A stretch of 64,000 bases of DNA from Candidatus Hinthialibacteria bacterium OLB16 (GCA_001567115.1 LMZT01000147.1:1-64000), one strand, 5' to 3'. Positions 44,047-53,873 are shown, numbered from the stretch's first letter. Notes: a model not told the origin generated them from the sequence alone. Translations and numbers: made by a program.

Positions 44047-44867
44047 GCGACTGGTGCGGCTTCCGGCAACCGTGTCAGGATTTTAGGCCCTTCCTCGGTC
44101 AGGACCACAGTATCCTCGACATGCACACTGGCCTTCCGGTCTCGAGTCACCACAGTCCAGTTATCATCCAGAACTTCAACCTCATGCGTTCCGAGGTTCA
44201 ACATCGGTTCGATGGCCAATGCCAGTCCTACTCGAAGCCGAACACCGGTACCGCTGCGTCCAAAATTCGGGACCTGGGGATCTTCATGCAGATTCCTGCC
44301 GATTCCATGGCCCACAAAATCTCTGACTACACTATACCCCGCCGACTCCGCTCTGGCCTGAACTGCCGCAGAGATGTCATGGAGCCGGTTGCCATCCTGG
44401 AACGCTCGAATTCCATCATCGAGCGATTCATGCGCCACGCGGATCAGCTTCAGGATTTCCGGCTGAACATTTCCAACCGGATAGGTCCTGGCCATATCCC
44501 CGTAAAAGCCCTCATACAGTACCCCGATATCCAGGCTGCAGATATCACCATCCCGCAGCGGGGTGTGGTCCGGGATACCATGGACCACTTTTTCATTGAC
44601 TGAGAAGCAGACCGATGCAGGAAAGCCGCGGTAGCCTTTGAAAGCAGGAGTTCCTCCTCTTTCTCTGATGGCCTTCTCAACCCACCGGTCGATTTCTTTC
44701 GGGATGGCACCCACATCGATCAGATGTTTTACACCCTGCATGACTTCGGCAACCAGCCGGTTGCTTTCGGCCAGCGCCTGAATCTCTTTGGGTGATTTGA
44801 GGTGCATCCCCTCCTGACTCCTCGTGAACATCCGTTTCAGGATTCCGGATTTTTGACCGTCAATCAA
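44043..44867 (-). CDS. map: methionine aminopeptidase, type I
   Basis: Removes N-terminal Met from nascent proteins. The two-metal ligands are visible: Asp in SLDIGVLYEGF, Asp in GDMARTYPVG, His in FVGHGIGRNLHEDP, Glu in LAIEPM and Glu in HVEDTVVLTEEGP. Start is uncertain. TTG 44867 has AGGTGA before it. The in-frame ATG 44807 has AGGAGGGG almost touching it and begins MHLKSPKEIQAL, closer to the family start. It follows secY directly; adk, which usually lies between, is absent. Confidence 0.94.
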   Translation of the reverse strand: MIDGQKSGILKRMFTRSQEGMHLKSPKEIQALAESNRLVAEVMQGVKHLIDVGAIPKEIDRWVEKAIRERGGTPAFKGYRGFPASVCFSVNEKVVHGIPDHTPLRDGDICSLDIGVLYEGFYGDMARTYPVGNVQPEILKLIRVAHESLDDGIRAFQDGNRLHDISAAVQARAESAGYSVVRDFVGHGIGRNLHEDPQVPNFGRSGTGVRLRVGLALAIEPMLNLGTHEVEVLDDNWTVVTRDRKASVHVEDTVVLTEEGPKILTRLPEAAPVA

Positions 44868-44875
44868 CCAATCAC

Positions 44876-46219
44876 CTAGAACCTGGGGCGCCGTGTTGGC
44901 CCGACACGAAAACCATCATAATTCCGTACACGAAGGTGGTTTTCAATCTGATTGACCGTATCGAGCGCGACGCCGACCACGATGATTAACGATGTTCCAC
45001 CTAAAAAGTCATTCATCTGGGGTGGAACCTGCGACCATGCAATAAATATCTGTGGAAGAATCGCGACAAAGGCCAGCATGATAGCGCCAGCCAGTGTGAT
45101 TCTCGTCAGGATATTGTTCAGATATTCCTCGGTGCGTGCTCCATGCTGGTAACCGGGAATGGCAACACCATGCTTCTGGAGATTCTCAGCGATATCCTTT
45201 GGATTGAAGGTAATCGCTGTGTAGAAGTAGCAGAAAAACAGGATCAGAAGGAATTCACCCAGGACATACAGTGGATTCCCCGGCACAAACCAGTGAGTGA
45301 AATCCTGAAGGTACATGTTGATTTTTTCAGGGAGAAAGCCACCGATCAACGAAAGAATTGTCGAAGGGAAGATCATGATCGATGAGGCAAAGATGACAGG
45401 AATCACGCCTGCGGTGTTGATTCGCAGGGGGAGGTAAGAGGTGGTTGCCGGTGCCTGCCGGCGTCCGACAATCATCTTCCCGCGTTTGATCATGACCCGA
45501 CGCTGGCCATAGGTCAGCAGAACGATGAAGCCGATGACACCGACCATCAGGGCGATCATGAAAACGAGAGTGAAGGTTGATATCATGTCTTCCTTCACAA
45601 GCCCGCCCAGAAGGGCGATTGCCTGTGGAAAGCGTGCGATGATATTGGCAAAGATGATCAGTGAAATGCCATTCCCGATTCCCTGCTGGGTAATCTGTTC
45701 ACCCATCCACATCACGAGGATCGAACCCGCTGTCATCGCGATGGCTCCCTGGAAAAGGAAGCTGAAGCCCGGGTTATATGCGACGGAAAATCCATTGACT
45801 TCCTGATGCTGGTAAGCCGAAAGCAGCATGAATGACTGGCCAAAGGTAATCACAACAGTCAGATAACGTGTCCATTGCTCGATTTTTTTCCGACCCTCTT
45901 CGCCCTCTTTGGAGAGCTGCTCGAGGGTTGGAATCACGATGGTCAGGAGCTGGAGGACAATCGAGGCGGTAATATAAGGCATCACGCCCATCGCAAAAAT
46001 GGACAACCGTTGAAATGCGCCACCGGTGAACTGATTGATGAGGCCGAAGATATCATTTGCCCCCCCACTTCCCCGGGACAGCTGGAGAAGGAGGTTGCTG
46101 TCGATCCCGGGAATGGGGATCTGATTGCCAACCTGGAGCAGAAGAAGGATGCCCAGAGTAAAAAGGAGGCGCTTCCGAAGCTCAGGAATTTTGAAAATAT
46201 TTTTGAAGGCGCCGAGCAT
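44876..46219 (-). CDS. secY: protein translocase subunit SecY
   Basis: 447 residues with ten membrane segments. Landmarks: GNQIPIPGIDSN, MGVMPYITASIVLQLL, GNGISLIIFANI, the cytoplasmic loop YGQRRVMIKRGK, INTAGVIPVIFASS, and FNPKDIAENLQKHGVAIPGY. It forms the protein-conducting pore with SecE and SecG, needed by the many exported proteins in this window. It lies 5 bases after rplO. Confidence 0.97.
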   Translation of the reverse strand: MLGAFKNIFKIPELRKRLLFTLGILLLLQVGNQIPIPGIDSNLLLQLSRGSGGANDIFGLINQFTGGAFQRLSIFAMGVMPYITASIVLQLLTIVIPTLEQLSKEGEEGRKKIEQWTRYLTVVITFGQSFMLLSAYQHQEVNGFSVAYNPGFSFLFQGAIAMTAGSILVMWMGEQITQQGIGNGISLIIFANIIARFPQAIALLGGLVKEDMISTFTLVFMIALMVGVIGFIVLLTYGQRRVMIKRGKMIVGRRQAPATTSYLPLRINTAGVIPVIFASSIMIFPSTILSLIGGFLPEKINMYLQDFTHWFVPGNPLYVLGEFLLILFFCYFYTAITFNPKDIAENLQKHGVAIPGYQHGARTEEYLNNILTRITLAGAIMLAFVAILPQIFIAWSQVPPQMNDFLGGTSLIIVVGVALDTVNQIENHLRVRNYDGFRVGPTRRPRF

Positions 46220-46224
46220 TTCGG

Positions 46225-46725
46225 TCAGTTCTCAATCCTGGAGGGAGCAGTTTTGGCGGATGAAGCATCCTGGGTATTGTAGCGTGGGATCAGGTTAAAT
46301 TTTCCACCAGCCTTCTGGAGTTTTTCGAGGGCGCTTTTGCTGATGGCATGGGCACTCAATTCGACTTTGACACCGATCTCACCCTCACCCAGGATTTTGA
46401 CCAGTCCATCAGAGTTTTTAATCCAGCCTCTGGCAGCCATTTCTTCAGGGGTTACCACAGTTCCATCCGTAAGTTTGGAAAAATTGGCCAGATTGACAAT
46501 CTGAAACTCGGTCCGGTCAATGGGTTTGAAGCCCCGTTTGGGCACACGCCTTTGAAGGGGCATCTGACCGCCTTCAAACCAGGCACGCTGCTTGCTGCCT
46601 GCGCGTGCACCTTGGCCTTTGGTTCCACGACCGGCAGTCTTGCCAAGTCCGGAGCCATATCCACGACCCAGCCTCTTTTTTGTTTTTTTCGACCCCGGTG
46701 GGGGAGAAAGCTTTGGTGAACTCAC
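46225..46725 (-). CDS. rplO: 50S ribosomal protein L15
   Basis: The start is GTG 46725, overlapping the rpmD stop (GTGA), with GAGGAAATATC before it; the open frame extends 10 codons further. 166 residues. KKRLGRGYGSGLGKTAGRGTKGQGARAG and FEGGQMPLQRRVPKRGF are the uL15 core. The C-terminus has a short Ala/Ser-rich tail beyond the usual end. Confidence 0.95.
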   Translation of the reverse strand: MSSPKLSPPPGSKKTKKRLGRGYGSGLGKTAGRGTKGQGARAGSKQRAWFEGGQMPLQRRVPKRGFKPIDRTEFQIVNLANFSKLTDGTVVTPEEMAARGWIKNSDGLVKILGEGEIGVKVELSAHAISKSALEKLQKAGGKFNLIPRYNTQDASSAKTAPSRIEN

Positions 46726-46910
46726 GATATTTCCTCGACACAAATTAAGTCGCACACCTTACGAGTCATCCCTGCAATCTGAGGGGTGAGCTGAACTTCG
46801 ACGGACTGGTTGATACGATGAAGCCCAAGCGCCACAAGTGTCGCCGCTCGATCAGGCTTGCGTCCGTATTTGCTCTTTTTCAATGTGATACGAACCTTTT
46901 TTTCACTCAT
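46722..46910 (-). CDS. rpmD: 50S ribosomal protein L30
   Basis: 62 residues. [33 protein letters not shown] fits uL30 well, including the conserved G(L/K)...N turn. It overlaps both rpsE (ATGA) and rplO (GTGA), so translation of the three is coupled. Confidence 0.92.
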   Translation of the reverse strand: MSEKKVRITLKKSKYGRKPDRAATLVALGLHRINQSVEVQLTPQIAGMTRKVCDLICVEEIS

Positions 46911-47428
46911 GACAGTTTCAATACCCCAGAATCTCTCGAACTGTTTTTCCCCGAAGCAGCCGCCTGAGAGGCCATTCGGAGGCCTTTCAATCCTTCGATG
47001 GTGGCTTTGGCGATATTGATCTGGTTGCTGGAGCCGAGTGACTTGGTCAGAATATCCCGGACTCCGGCCACCTCGAGAATATCGCGAACCGGGCCACCCG
47101 CGATCACACCGGTACCGCGTGATGCCGGTTTCAGAAGAACCCGGGCAGCACTGAATTCCCCTGTGGTGTCATGGGGGATCGAAGAGCCGATCATTGGAAC
47201 CGCGAACATGTTCTGGGAAGCTTTTTCGATTGCCTTCCGGATCGCATCGGGCACTTCGGTCGCTTTTCCGTGGCCCAGTCCGACACGCCCTTTGCCATCA
47301 CCGACAGCCACCAGGGCGCTGAAGGAGAAACGGCGTCCTCCTTTGACAACCTTGGCGCTCCGGTTGATTTGAATGATTTTTTCCTGCAACTCGCTTTTCT
47401 GCGATGATTTCGACTGCTCGTTTCTCAT
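46907..47428 (-). CDS. rpsE: 30S ribosomal protein S5
   Basis: Start ATG 47428 gives 173 residues, the family length; the frame stays open through the upstream rplR but lacks S5 similarity there. [36 protein letters not shown] and [23 protein letters not shown] are diagnostic of uS5, a decoding-accuracy protein. Confidence 0.96.
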   Translation of the reverse strand: MRNEQSKSSQKSELQEKIIQINRSAKVVKGGRRFSFSALVAVGDGKGRVGLGHGKATEVPDAIRKAIEKASQNMFAVPMIGSSIPHDTTGEFSAARVLLKPASRGTGVIAGGPVRDILEVAGVRDILTKSLGSSNQINIAKATIEGLKGLRMASQAAASGKNSSRDSGVLKLS

Positions 47429-47447
47429 TACGTATCCAGTGCCAATA

Positions 47448-47813
47448 TTAGAATTCGATACCCGCCTCTCGGGCACCATCTGCGAAAGCTTTGACTCGGC
47501 CATGGAAGAGGTATCCACCACGGTCGAAGACCACTGTTGAAATGCCAGCAGCTTTAATTTTTTCACCCATGATTTTGCCGGCACGCGCAGCGGCTTCAAC
47601 GCTGCTTGTGGATTTCACCAGTGCACGGAACTCTTTCGAGTTGGTGGTAATCGCGCACAAGGTGCGTCCGGTGGAATCATCGATCACCTGGCCGGAAATA
47701 TGCCGGAGAGACCGGAATACCGCCAAACGTGGCCTTTCCGATGTGCCGGTGATCTTTTTACGCACACGTCGATGCCTTGCATCTCGTCCCACACGTCTTG
47801 ATTGGACCGTCAT
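47448..47813 (-). CDS. rplR: 50S ribosomal protein L18
   Basis: 121 residues. [32 protein letters not shown] and [28 protein letters not shown] identify uL18, which binds 5S rRNA. It lies between rplF and rpsE in the standard spc order. Confidence 0.96.
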   Translation of the reverse strand: MTVQSRRVGRDARHRRVRKKITGTSERPRLAVFRSLRHISGQVIDDSTGRTLCAITTNSKEFRALVKSTSSVEAAARAGKIMGEKIKAAGISTVVFDRGGYLFHGRVKAFADGAREAGIEF

Positions 47814-47836
47814 TTTCGCTTCGAGACCTTCCGGGA

Positions 47837-48373
47837 TTAAGCGTTCTTCTTGCCGACCTTGAGACGAATGACTTCGCCGGCATAGCGAACCCCTTTGCCT
47901 TTATAGGGTTCAGGTTTTCTGAAAGCGCGGATTTCCGCCGCTGTCTGCCCAACAACCTCCTTGTCGATTCCTTCGACGAAAAGGAGGGTATTCTTTTCTA
48001 CACGAATATCGATTCCCTGGGGGAATGGATAAAAAATCGGATGGGAATATCCGAGATCCAGCTTGAGGCTTTTTCCCTCAACCGCCGCACGATAACCGAC
48101 TCCCTGAATCTCAAGCCGGCGGGTGAATCCCTGGGTCACTCCAACAACCATGTTGTTGATCAGAGCGCGTGTCAGGCCATGGAGGGCCTTGTTCTGCTTC
48201 TCATCATTGGGCCGTGTCACCAGGATTTTTTCATCCTCGATGTTCACCGAGATGCGTGAATGAATGGACCGGCTCAAAGCGCCTTTTGGCCCTTTCACAT
48301 CGATCGTGCTGTTTTCGATTTTAACCTGGACCCCGCTGGGGATCGTTATGGGCATTTTTCCGATTCGTGACAT
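47837..48373 (-). CDS. rplF: 50S ribosomal protein L6
   Basis: ATG 48373 gives 178 residues beginning MSRIGKMPITIPSGV, the family start; the open frame continues upstream into rpsH without meaning. The C-terminal PEPYKGKGVRYAGEVIRLKVGKKNA is diagnostic for uL6, located near the GTPase-associated region. Confidence 0.96.
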   Translation of the reverse strand: MSRIGKMPITIPSGVQVKIENSTIDVKGPKGALSRSIHSRISVNIEDEKILVTRPNDEKQNKALHGLTRALINNMVVGVTQGFTRRLEIQGVGYRAAVEGKSLKLDLGYSHPIFYPFPQGIDIRVEKNTLLFVEGIDKEVVGQTAAEIRAFRKPEPYKGKGVRYAGEVIRLKVGKKNA

Positions 48374-48380
48374 AATATTC

Positions 48381-48779
48381 TCACCAGATTCGGCACAGGA
48401 CCTCGCCACCAATTCCCAGCTTGCGTGCCTGTTTGCCGGACATGACTCCTTGGTTAGTGGATAGGATGACGACACCGATACCCCCCTGAACTCGAGGAAT
48501 ATCCTCCTTCCCGACATAAATCCGCACACTCGGCTTGCTGACTCGCTCGAGGCGGGAAATAACTTTTTCGCCATTCTCGCCATACTTCAGATAAATGCGC
48601 AGGATGCCCTGCTTTTTGTTATCGAGGTATCGATAATTGCGGATAAAGCCTTCCTGTTTGAGGATATTGGCCAGGCTCCTCTTCAGCTTGGAGGAAGGCA
48701 TTTCGACACGGTCTTTGGAGACTGTGTTGGCATTGCGAATCCGTGTCAGGAAATCGGCAATCGGATCTGTCATCGACAT
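48381..48779 (-). CDS. rpsH: 30S ribosomal protein S8
   Basis: 132 residues. [29 protein letters not shown] begins the family fold, and [28 protein letters not shown] is the conserved C-terminus of uS8. S8 represses the spc operon in E. coli. A similar target in the rplE region was not searched for structurally. Confidence 0.96.
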   Translation of the reverse strand: MSMTDPIADFLTRIRNANTVSKDRVEMPSSKLKRSLANILKQEGFIRNYRYLDNKKQGILRIYLKYGENGEKVISRLERVSKPSVRIYVGKEDIPRVQGGIGVVILSTNQGVMSGKQARKLGIGGEVLCRIW

Positions 48780-48803
48780 GGTTTTCTCTTCTCCGTTCCT
48801 TCT

Positions 48804-48989
48804 CTACCAGCTGGACTTGACCATGCCGGGGATTTCGCCACGATGGGCCATTTCTCTCAAGCAGATACGGCACAGCCGGAATTTTCGATAATAACCGCGG
48901 GACCTTCCGCAGACCTGGCACCGGTGGTAGGCCCGGGAGGCGAATTTCGGCGTACGCTGTGATTTAACAATTAAACTTCTTTTAGCCAT
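48804..48989 (-). CDS. rpsN: 30S ribosomal protein S14, zinc-binding type Z
   Basis: 61 residues, the short C+ form. Zinc ligands Cys24, Cys27 ([15 protein letters not shown]) and Cys40, Cys43 (LCRICLRE) are all present, followed by [11 protein letters not shown]. No duplicate C- form is nearby. Confidence 0.96.
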   Translation of the reverse strand: MAKRSLIVKSQRTPKFASRAYHRCQVCGRSRGYYRKFRLCRICLREMAHRGEIPGMVKSSW

Positions 48990-49015
48990 CGGCTCGAGCG
49001 TGTCCTTTCCGGCTG

Positions 49016-49555
49016 CTATTTTCTGAACGGCATCCCGAGAAGGGCGAGCAGCTCGCGGCCTTCTTCGTCATTGCGCGCTGTGGTTACTATTGTCACATCC
49101 ATGCCATGCAGGCGTGGAATGTTGTCGTAATGAATCTCGGGGAAGACCAGCTGTTCGGTCAACCCGAATGAATAATTCCCTCTTCCATCGAAACTGCGTG
49201 TAGGCAGCCCGCGGAAGTCTCGTATACGAGGTATGGCGATGGAAATCAGGCGATCCAGCAGAGACCACATCTGTTCCCGCCGGAGGGTCACCATGCAGCC
49301 GATCGGCATTCCCTGGCGGACTTTGAAGTTGGATATGGATTTCCTGGCGCGTGTAATCACCGGCTGCTGACCGGCGATGGCCGCCATGTTGACTCGCAGC
49401 CCATCGAGAATTTTCGTATCCCGAGTGCCTTCGCCAACGCCCATATTCAGGGTCACCTTGACTATTTTGGGCACTTCCATGGGGTTCTTGTACCCAAAGC
49501 GCTTTATCATCGCTGGCACAACCTGTTCGTTGTATTTCTGTGTAAGCCTGTTCAT
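49016..49555 (-). CDS. rplE: 50S ribosomal protein L5
   Basis: 179 residues. [46 protein letters not shown] and [25 protein letters not shown] are uL5 landmarks. It binds 5S rRNA and contacts the P-site tRNA. Confidence 0.97.
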   Translation of the reverse strand: MNRLTQKYNEQVVPAMIKRFGYKNPMEVPKIVKVTLNMGVGEGTRDTKILDGLRVNMAAIAGQQPVITRARKSISNFKVRQGMPIGCMVTLRREQMWSLLDRLISIAIPRIRDFRGLPTRSFDGRGNYSFGLTEQLVFPEIHYDNIPRLHGMDVTIVTTARNDEEGRELLALLGMPFRK

Positions 49556-49573
49556 GATTCAGTGGATCCCGCT

Positions 49574-49816
49574 TTACTCTTCGCTAATCACTTTCACATT
49601 CGACTGATGGACAGGGATTTCGCGTTCAATGATACCGCCTTTGATATTTTTCTGGGGATTTGGGCGGACATGCTTCTTCCGCAGGTTGATATTTTCCACC
49701 AGGATGCGCTGATCCTTTGGAAAGACACGCAGAACCTTGCCGGTTTTCCCCCGTTCGGTTTTTCGGCCGCTGATGATGCGGACGGTATCGCCTTTTTTAA
49801 CAAATGCACGAGCCAT
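49574..49816 (-). CDS. rplX: 50S ribosomal protein L24 (short form)
   Basis: ATG 49816 starts MARAFVKKGDTVRIISGRKTERGKTGKVLRVF, the KOW domain of uL24. The protein stops after PVHQSNVKVISEE at 80 residues. Most bacterial L24 proteins are about 20 residues longer at the C-terminus. The gene is separated from rplN by an inserted secreted-protein gene. Confidence 0.93.
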   Translation of the reverse strand: MARAFVKKGDTVRIISGRKTERGKTGKVLRVFPKDQRILVENINLRKKHVRPNPQKNIKGGIIEREIPVHQSNVKVISEE

Positions 49817-49830
49817 ATTGATGATCCTCA

Positions 49831-49858
49831 CACACAAACCTCGGAGTTTCCCCCGAGG
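49831..49858 (-). terminator. hairpin between the TIGR04073-type gene and rplX
   Basis: On the minus strand CCTCGG (49858-49853) pairs with CCGAGG (49844-49839) around an 8-base loop, followed by TTTGTGTG. It resembles a weak terminator. It must allow read-through, since rplX and the remaining spc genes lie downstream with no obvious other promoter. An attenuator is possible. Confidence 0.35.
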
Positions 49859-49902
49859 CCTATGGGTTCCCGTATCCCGCGGGATTGCTTCAGATAATTC
49901 GA

Positions 49903-50274
49903 TTAATAATCGTATGTTTCCGTAATGTACTCAGGTTTGATCCGCGATTTGAAATTGTTTCCGCCCGGGCCAGGACTGAGGAATGTGATAGTATCCCAAA
50001 TCCCATGGCTTGTGCGTCGAATTCCTTCGCGAACCCCCTTGACGGTACCCACCGAGATGGCCTTGACTGTGGCGCGATCGCGGTTGGCGGTGTACTTGCC
50101 AGTATTTTCCCGATAGGTGTTGATCACCTGGTTGGGAACCTCAAACACCCCGAGGAAAGTATTCGCCAGCCCCCGGCCGAGCTTGTCGGTCGCTGATTGC
50201 GCCTGGGCTGACTGATCCCCTGAACAGAACCACATACCTGCAACAAAAACACCCAACACTGCCAGTTTATTCAT
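49903..50274 (-). CDS. exported TIGR04073-type (exosortase system-associated) small protein inserted in the ribosomal operon
   Basis: 123 residues from ATG 50274, with AGGAGG and an 8-base gap upstream; longer in-frame starts lack this. A signal peptide (KLAVLGVFVAGMWFCSGDQSAQAQ) precedes the family hallmark KLGRGLANTFLGVFEVPNQVINTYREN and a C-terminal ISVGTVKGVREGIRRTSHGIWDTITF. The family is known from genomes with exosortase/PEP-CTERM systems and has no known function. It lies between rplN and rplX on the same strand, an unusual place for an exported protein, and so is expected to share ribosomal-protein transcription. A hairpin follows it. Confidence 0.75.
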   Translation of the reverse strand: MNKLAVLGVFVAGMWFCSGDQSAQAQSATDKLGRGLANTFLGVFEVPNQVINTYRENTGKYTANRDRATVKAISVGTVKGVREGIRRTSHGIWDTITFLSPGPGGNNFKSRIKPEYITETYDY

Positions 50275-50331
50275 TTTGCCCACCTCCTGCATGTGTCGGC
50301 CCCCCAAATTATCCCCTTCAATCCGTGGCAC

Positions 50332-50700
50332 TCAGATCACCTCGGGGGCAAGTGAGACGATCCTCATGAATTTGCGATCCCTGAGTTCCCGCGCAATCGG
50401 GCCGAAGACACGTGTGCCGATCGGTTCTTTTGCGTCATTGACCAGAACAGCAGCGTTCTCGTCAAAACGAATGTATGAACCATCGGGACGACGAAACTGT
50501 TTGCGCATTCGAACGATAACAGCTTTTTTCACTTCGCCCTTTTTGACAGTCCCCTCCGGGATAGCCTCTTTCACAGCCACGACAATCAGGTCACCCAAAC
50601 TGGCATAGCGCCGATTGGTTCCACCCAACACACGAATACACTGCACCTTTTTGGCACCTGTATTGTCTGCCACAGACAGAAAAGTTTGTACTTGAATCAT
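50332..50700 (-). CDS. rplN: 50S ribosomal protein L14
   Basis: 122 residues. [27 protein letters not shown] and [28 protein letters not shown], ending [11 protein letters not shown], are diagnostic for uL14, which forms an intersubunit bridge. The next gene in transcription is not rplX, as is usual, but the exported TIGR04073-type protein. Confidence 0.97.
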   Translation of the reverse strand: MIQVQTFLSVADNTGAKKVQCIRVLGGTNRRYASLGDLIVVAVKEAIPEGTVKKGEVKKAVIVRMRKQFRRPDGSYIRFDENAAVLVNDAKEPIGTRVFGPIARELRDRKFMRIVSLAPEVI

Positions 50701-50774
50701 AACAGACTCATTTCCTGTTTTCTACTCCCGCCTGCTTTATAAATCCCCGCAGGGTCGGTTCGCATTAGTGAGAT

Positions 50775-51032
50775 TCAGCCTGCTTTTTTTACAATTTCAA
50801 CCACTCGCCAGCATTTGGTCCTGGAAAGCGGACGGGTTTCCATCATTCGAACGATATCGCCTTCGCCGCAGGTGTTATTTTCATCATGCGCATGGTATTT
50901 CTTGCTGCGTTTGATGGTTTTACCATACAGCGGGTGCTCAACCGGCCGTTCGACCAGCACCACGGCGGTCTTGTCCATTTTAGTGGAGACCACGGTGCCT
51001 ACACGGGTTTTACGGAGTGCAGTTCTAGCCAT
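50775..51032 (-). CDS. rpsQ: 30S ribosomal protein S17
   Basis: ATG 51032 gives 85 residues starting [52 protein letters not shown] and [24 protein letters not shown] complete the OB-fold of uS17. It overlaps rpmC by 8 bases. Confidence 0.95.
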   Translation of the reverse strand: MARTALRKTRVGTVVSTKMDKTAVVLVERPVEHPLYGKTIKRSKKYHAHDENNTCGEGDIVRMMETRPLSRTKCWRVVEIVKKAG

Positions 51033-51234
51033 TTTTCTTCTTCTCAACAAGCTCGGTTTCTCTCAGCACGGTCAGCCCGCGTGCAATGTCCCTCTTCAAT
51101 TTTTTGAGGAGGTTTGAGTTTTCGATCTGACCGGTGGTCATTTTAAACCTGTTTGAAAACAGCTCCTCTTTGAGCGAGACCACTTTGTGGTCGATCTCGC
51201 TTTTGGTCATATCACGGAAATCATTAGCTTTCAT
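51025..51234 (-). CDS. rpmC: 50S ribosomal protein L29
   Basis: 69 residues of two helices. [32 protein letters not shown] and [17 protein letters not shown] match uL29 at the polypeptide exit site. Order rplP-rpmC-rpsQ is standard. Confidence 0.93.
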   Translation of the reverse strand: MKANDFRDMTKSEIDHKVVSLKEELFSNRFKMTTGQIENSNLLKKLKRDIARGLTVLRETELVEKKKNG

Positions 51235-51248
51235 CGTGGTTTTCCTGT

Positions 51249-51665
51249 CTATTCAATCCGAATCTCATCGCGCGCCACAGTGCGGGTTCTGACAGGCAAT
51301 TTGTGCCCGGCCAGCCGCATGGCTTCTTCCGCCTGGTCCCGGGGAATTCCTTCCACTTCAAAAAGGATCATTCCTGGTTTGACCACCACGACGTGCATTT
51401 CAGGGGTTCCTTTACCGGATCCCATGCGTGTTTCTGCCGGGTGTTTGGTAACCGGTTTGTGCGGGAACACGCGAATCCATACTTTTCCGGTTCGTTTCAT
51501 GTACCGGGTTATCGCAATACGCGCTGCCTCAATCTGGCGGGAGGTCACCCAGCCATTGGTCACTGCTTTCAGGCCAAATTCACCAAACGAAACCTCGCTG
51601 CCGCGGTAAGCGGTACCGGTGAGCCTTCCTTTTTGACATTTGCGGAATTTACTCCGCTTAGGCAT
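51249..51665 (-). CDS. rplP: 50S ribosomal protein L16
   Basis: [32 protein letters not shown] from ATG 51665; an in-frame ATG two codons earlier is less typical. [33 protein letters not shown] is the conserved uL16 core. It overlaps the rpsC stop. Confidence 0.96.
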   Translation of the reverse strand: MPKRSKFRKCQKGRLTGTAYRGSEVSFGEFGLKAVTNGWVTSRQIEAARIAITRYMKRTGKVWIRVFPHKPVTKHPAETRMGSGKGTPEMHVVVVKPGMILFEVEGIPRDQAEEAMRLAGHKLPVRTRTVARDEIRIE

Positions 51666-52341
51666 TAACATGGCTTACATTACTCTCCTCTTCAGCAACA
51701 ACTTCCTGCGGGCGGCGTGGCAGGATTTCACCCTTGAAGATCCAGACTTTGACGCCAATCACACCATAGGTGGTCCGTGCTTCAGCGAAACCATAATCGA
51801 TATCCGCCCGAAATGTGTGGAGGGGGACTCTGCCTTCGCGGTATCCTTCGGTGCGGGACATTTCCGCTCCACCCAGCCGCCCCGAGATAATGACACGGGT
51901 TCCCAGAGCACCGGCCTGCATGACAGTCTGGATGGCCCGTTTCAGAGTGCGGCGGAAGGAAGCGCGATTCTCAAGCTGCAGCGCGATGTTTTCAGCCACC
52001 AGCTGGGAATCGAGATCCGCCTGTTTAATTTCCTGGATATTCAGAATGACCTGTTTGTCAGTTTTCGACTGAACCAGTTTCTTGAGGCGTTCCACCTCCT
52101 GGCCGCGGCGGCCGATGATGATTCCCGGGCGTGCGGTATGGATGGTGATACGCAATTTTTTTGTATAGCGTTCAATTTCGACATTCGAGATGCCGGCATG
52201 GGAGAGCTGTTTCTTGACCAGGTTTCGGATCAAGCGGTCTTCGTGCAGGCAGTCGGCAAAGGTTTTTTCGGCATACCATTTCGATTTCCATGTGGTGGTA
52301 ATGCCGAGCCGATTTGCTTTCGGGTGAACTTTCTGTCCCAC
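51658..52341 (-). CDS. rpsC: 30S ribosomal protein S3
   Basis: 227 residues. [13 protein letters not shown], the KH domain [17 protein letters not shown] and the C-terminal [27 protein letters not shown] identify uS3, part of the mRNA entry site. Confidence 0.97.
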   Translation of the reverse strand: MGQKVHPKANRLGITTTWKSKWYAEKTFADCLHEDRLIRNLVKKQLSHAGISNVEIERYTKKLRITIHTARPGIIIGRRGQEVERLKKLVQSKTDKQVILNIQEIKQADLDSQLVAENIALQLENRASFRRTLKRAIQTVMQAGALGTRVIISGRLGGAEMSRTEGYREGRVPLHTFRADIDYGFAEARTTYGVIGVKVWIFKGEILPRRPQEVVAEEESNVSHVNA

Positions 52342-52371
52342 GATGCTGTGTTCCTTTCTCCCCGCTGTGCC

Positions 52372-52722
52372 TTATTTTTCCTCGAGTTCCACATGAATGT
52401 GGCTGGCTCTTTTGAGGATTGGGTGTGCGCGGCCCTGTGGAGCCGGTTGAATTCGTTTCAGTTTGCCCTGGATGCCCGCCATGCCGGCTTCATCCACCCA
52501 GATTCTGGAAACATAGAGAGAATCGCCATCCATGTTGAAATTGGTGGTTGCATTATGGAAGGCAGACTGCAGCACCTTTTCCACGAAACGGGCTGGCTTG
52601 TTAAATGTAAAGTGAAGGATCGCCTGGGCTTCGTGGTACTTCTTGCCACGAATCATATCCACCACAAGACGGCATTTGCGTGGGGTCACCCTGGCAAACA
52701 TGTGACTTGCTTTGGCAGCCAT
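52372..52722 (-). CDS. rplV: 50S ribosomal protein L22
   Basis: 116 residues. HMFARVTPRKCRLVVDMIRGKK and the extended loop ending APQGRAHPILKRASHIHVELEEK match uL22, whose loop lines the exit tunnel. No macrolide-resistance type insertion is apparent. Confidence 0.96.
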   Translation of the reverse strand: MAAKASHMFARVTPRKCRLVVDMIRGKKYHEAQAILHFTFNKPARFVEKVLQSAFHNATTNFNMDGDSLYVSRIWVDEAGMAGIQGKLKRIQPAPQGRAHPILKRASHIHVELEEK

Positions 52723-52726
52723 TTTC

Positions 52727-53014
52727 TTATCCCTTCATCCGGACGGCTTTACCCGATTTTCCGCCATGTGCTTTGAAAGTTCGAGTGGGTGAAAACTCAC
52801 CCAGTTTATGTCCGACCATGTTTTCGGTCACATAGACCGGGATGAACTTTTTTCCATTATGGACAGCAATGTTATGGCCGACCATTTCAGGCAATATGGT
52901 GCTGCGGCGCGACCAAGTGCGTATCACTCTCTTCTCACGAGACTCATTCAAGGTCTCGATTTTTTTGACCAGGTGAGCGTCCACAAAAGGACCCTTTTTA
53001 AGCGATCTCGGCAT
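52727..53014 (-). CDS. rpsS: 30S ribosomal protein S19
   Basis: 95 residues: [43 protein letters not shown] and [23 protein letters not shown] define uS19. It lies 4 bases before rplV. Confidence 0.97.
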   Translation of the reverse strand: MPRSLKKGPFVDAHLVKKIETLNESREKRVIRTWSRRSTILPEMVGHNIAVHNGKKFIPVYVTENMVGHKLGEFSPTRTFKAHGGKSGKAVRMKG

Positions 53015-53036
53015 ATTTTATCCTTGTTTCGGAGAC

Positions 53037-53861
53037 CTAGCTCTTTCTTCTGCGAACAATCATCGCTTCGGTGCGATGGTTTTTACGTGTACGATAACCT
53101 TTGCTTGGTGTTCCCCAGGGTGAACACGGGTGCCTTCCGCCGGAGGACTTCCCTTCTCCACCACCCATCGGGTGGTCGACTGGATTGCGCGCCACACCTC
53201 GTGACAGGGGGCGCCTCCCCAGCCAGCGGGATCGTCCCGCTTTTCCGATGGAGATGTTCATGTGATCGGCATTGCCAACTGTGCCGATGGTCGCACGGCA
53301 GTCCAGGTGGACATAACGCACTTCGGAAGAAGGCAGTTTGATCTGGGCATATTCACCCTCTTTGGCAGCCACCTGGGCATAAGAGCCAGCCGAACGTGCC
53401 ATTGCAGCTCCCTTGCCTATTTTCAGCTCGATCGCATGGATCAGGGTGCCTTCAAGAATCTTCCGGAGGGGGAGACAGTTCCCTTCCTTGTGTTCGGCAT
53501 TCGGCCCGCTTTCGATGACATCTCCCACCTTGATGTTGGCAGGTGCGATGATATACCGCTTTTCGCCATCCGCATAATGCAGCAGAGCGATTCGTGCGGA
53601 GCGGTTGGGATCATATTCGATATGAGCCACTTTGGCGGGAATGCCATCCTTGGTCCGTTTGAAATCGACAATGCGATATCTCTGCTTGTGGCCGCCTCCA
53701 CGATGCCTGCTGGTGACACGTCCATAGCTGTTGCGTCCTGACGAGCGTGTTTTCGGGGCGAGCAGCGACCTCTCCGGCTTGCTGCGTGTGATCTCCTCGA
53801 AAGCGGAATTCGTCAGAAACCGGCGGCTCGCAGTAACGGGTTTATATGTCTTGATAGCCAT
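53037..53861 (-). CDS. rplB: 50S ribosomal protein L2
   Basis: 274 residues. [23 protein letters not shown] and the peptidyl-transferase-proximal [25 protein letters not shown] are strictly conserved uL2 motifs, with the functional His in the latter intact. Confidence 0.98.
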   Translation of the reverse strand: MAIKTYKPVTASRRFLTNSAFEEITRSKPERSLLAPKTRSSGRNSYGRVTSRHRGGGHKQRYRIVDFKRTKDGIPAKVAHIEYDPNRSARIALLHYADGEKRYIIAPANIKVGDVIESGPNAEHKEGNCLPLRKILEGTLIHAIELKIGKGAAMARSAGSYAQVAAKEGEYAQIKLPSSEVRYVHLDCRATIGTVGNADHMNISIGKAGRSRWLGRRPLSRGVARNPVDHPMGGGEGKSSGGRHPCSPWGTPSKGYRTRKNHRTEAMIVRRRKS

Positions 53862-53873
53862 TTTTCAAGATCC

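Noticed and set aside
51640-52776. 378-residue plus-strand ORF across rpsC, rplV and neighbours
   Set aside because: Overlaps certain ribosomal genes; composition is that of a reverse-complement shadow.
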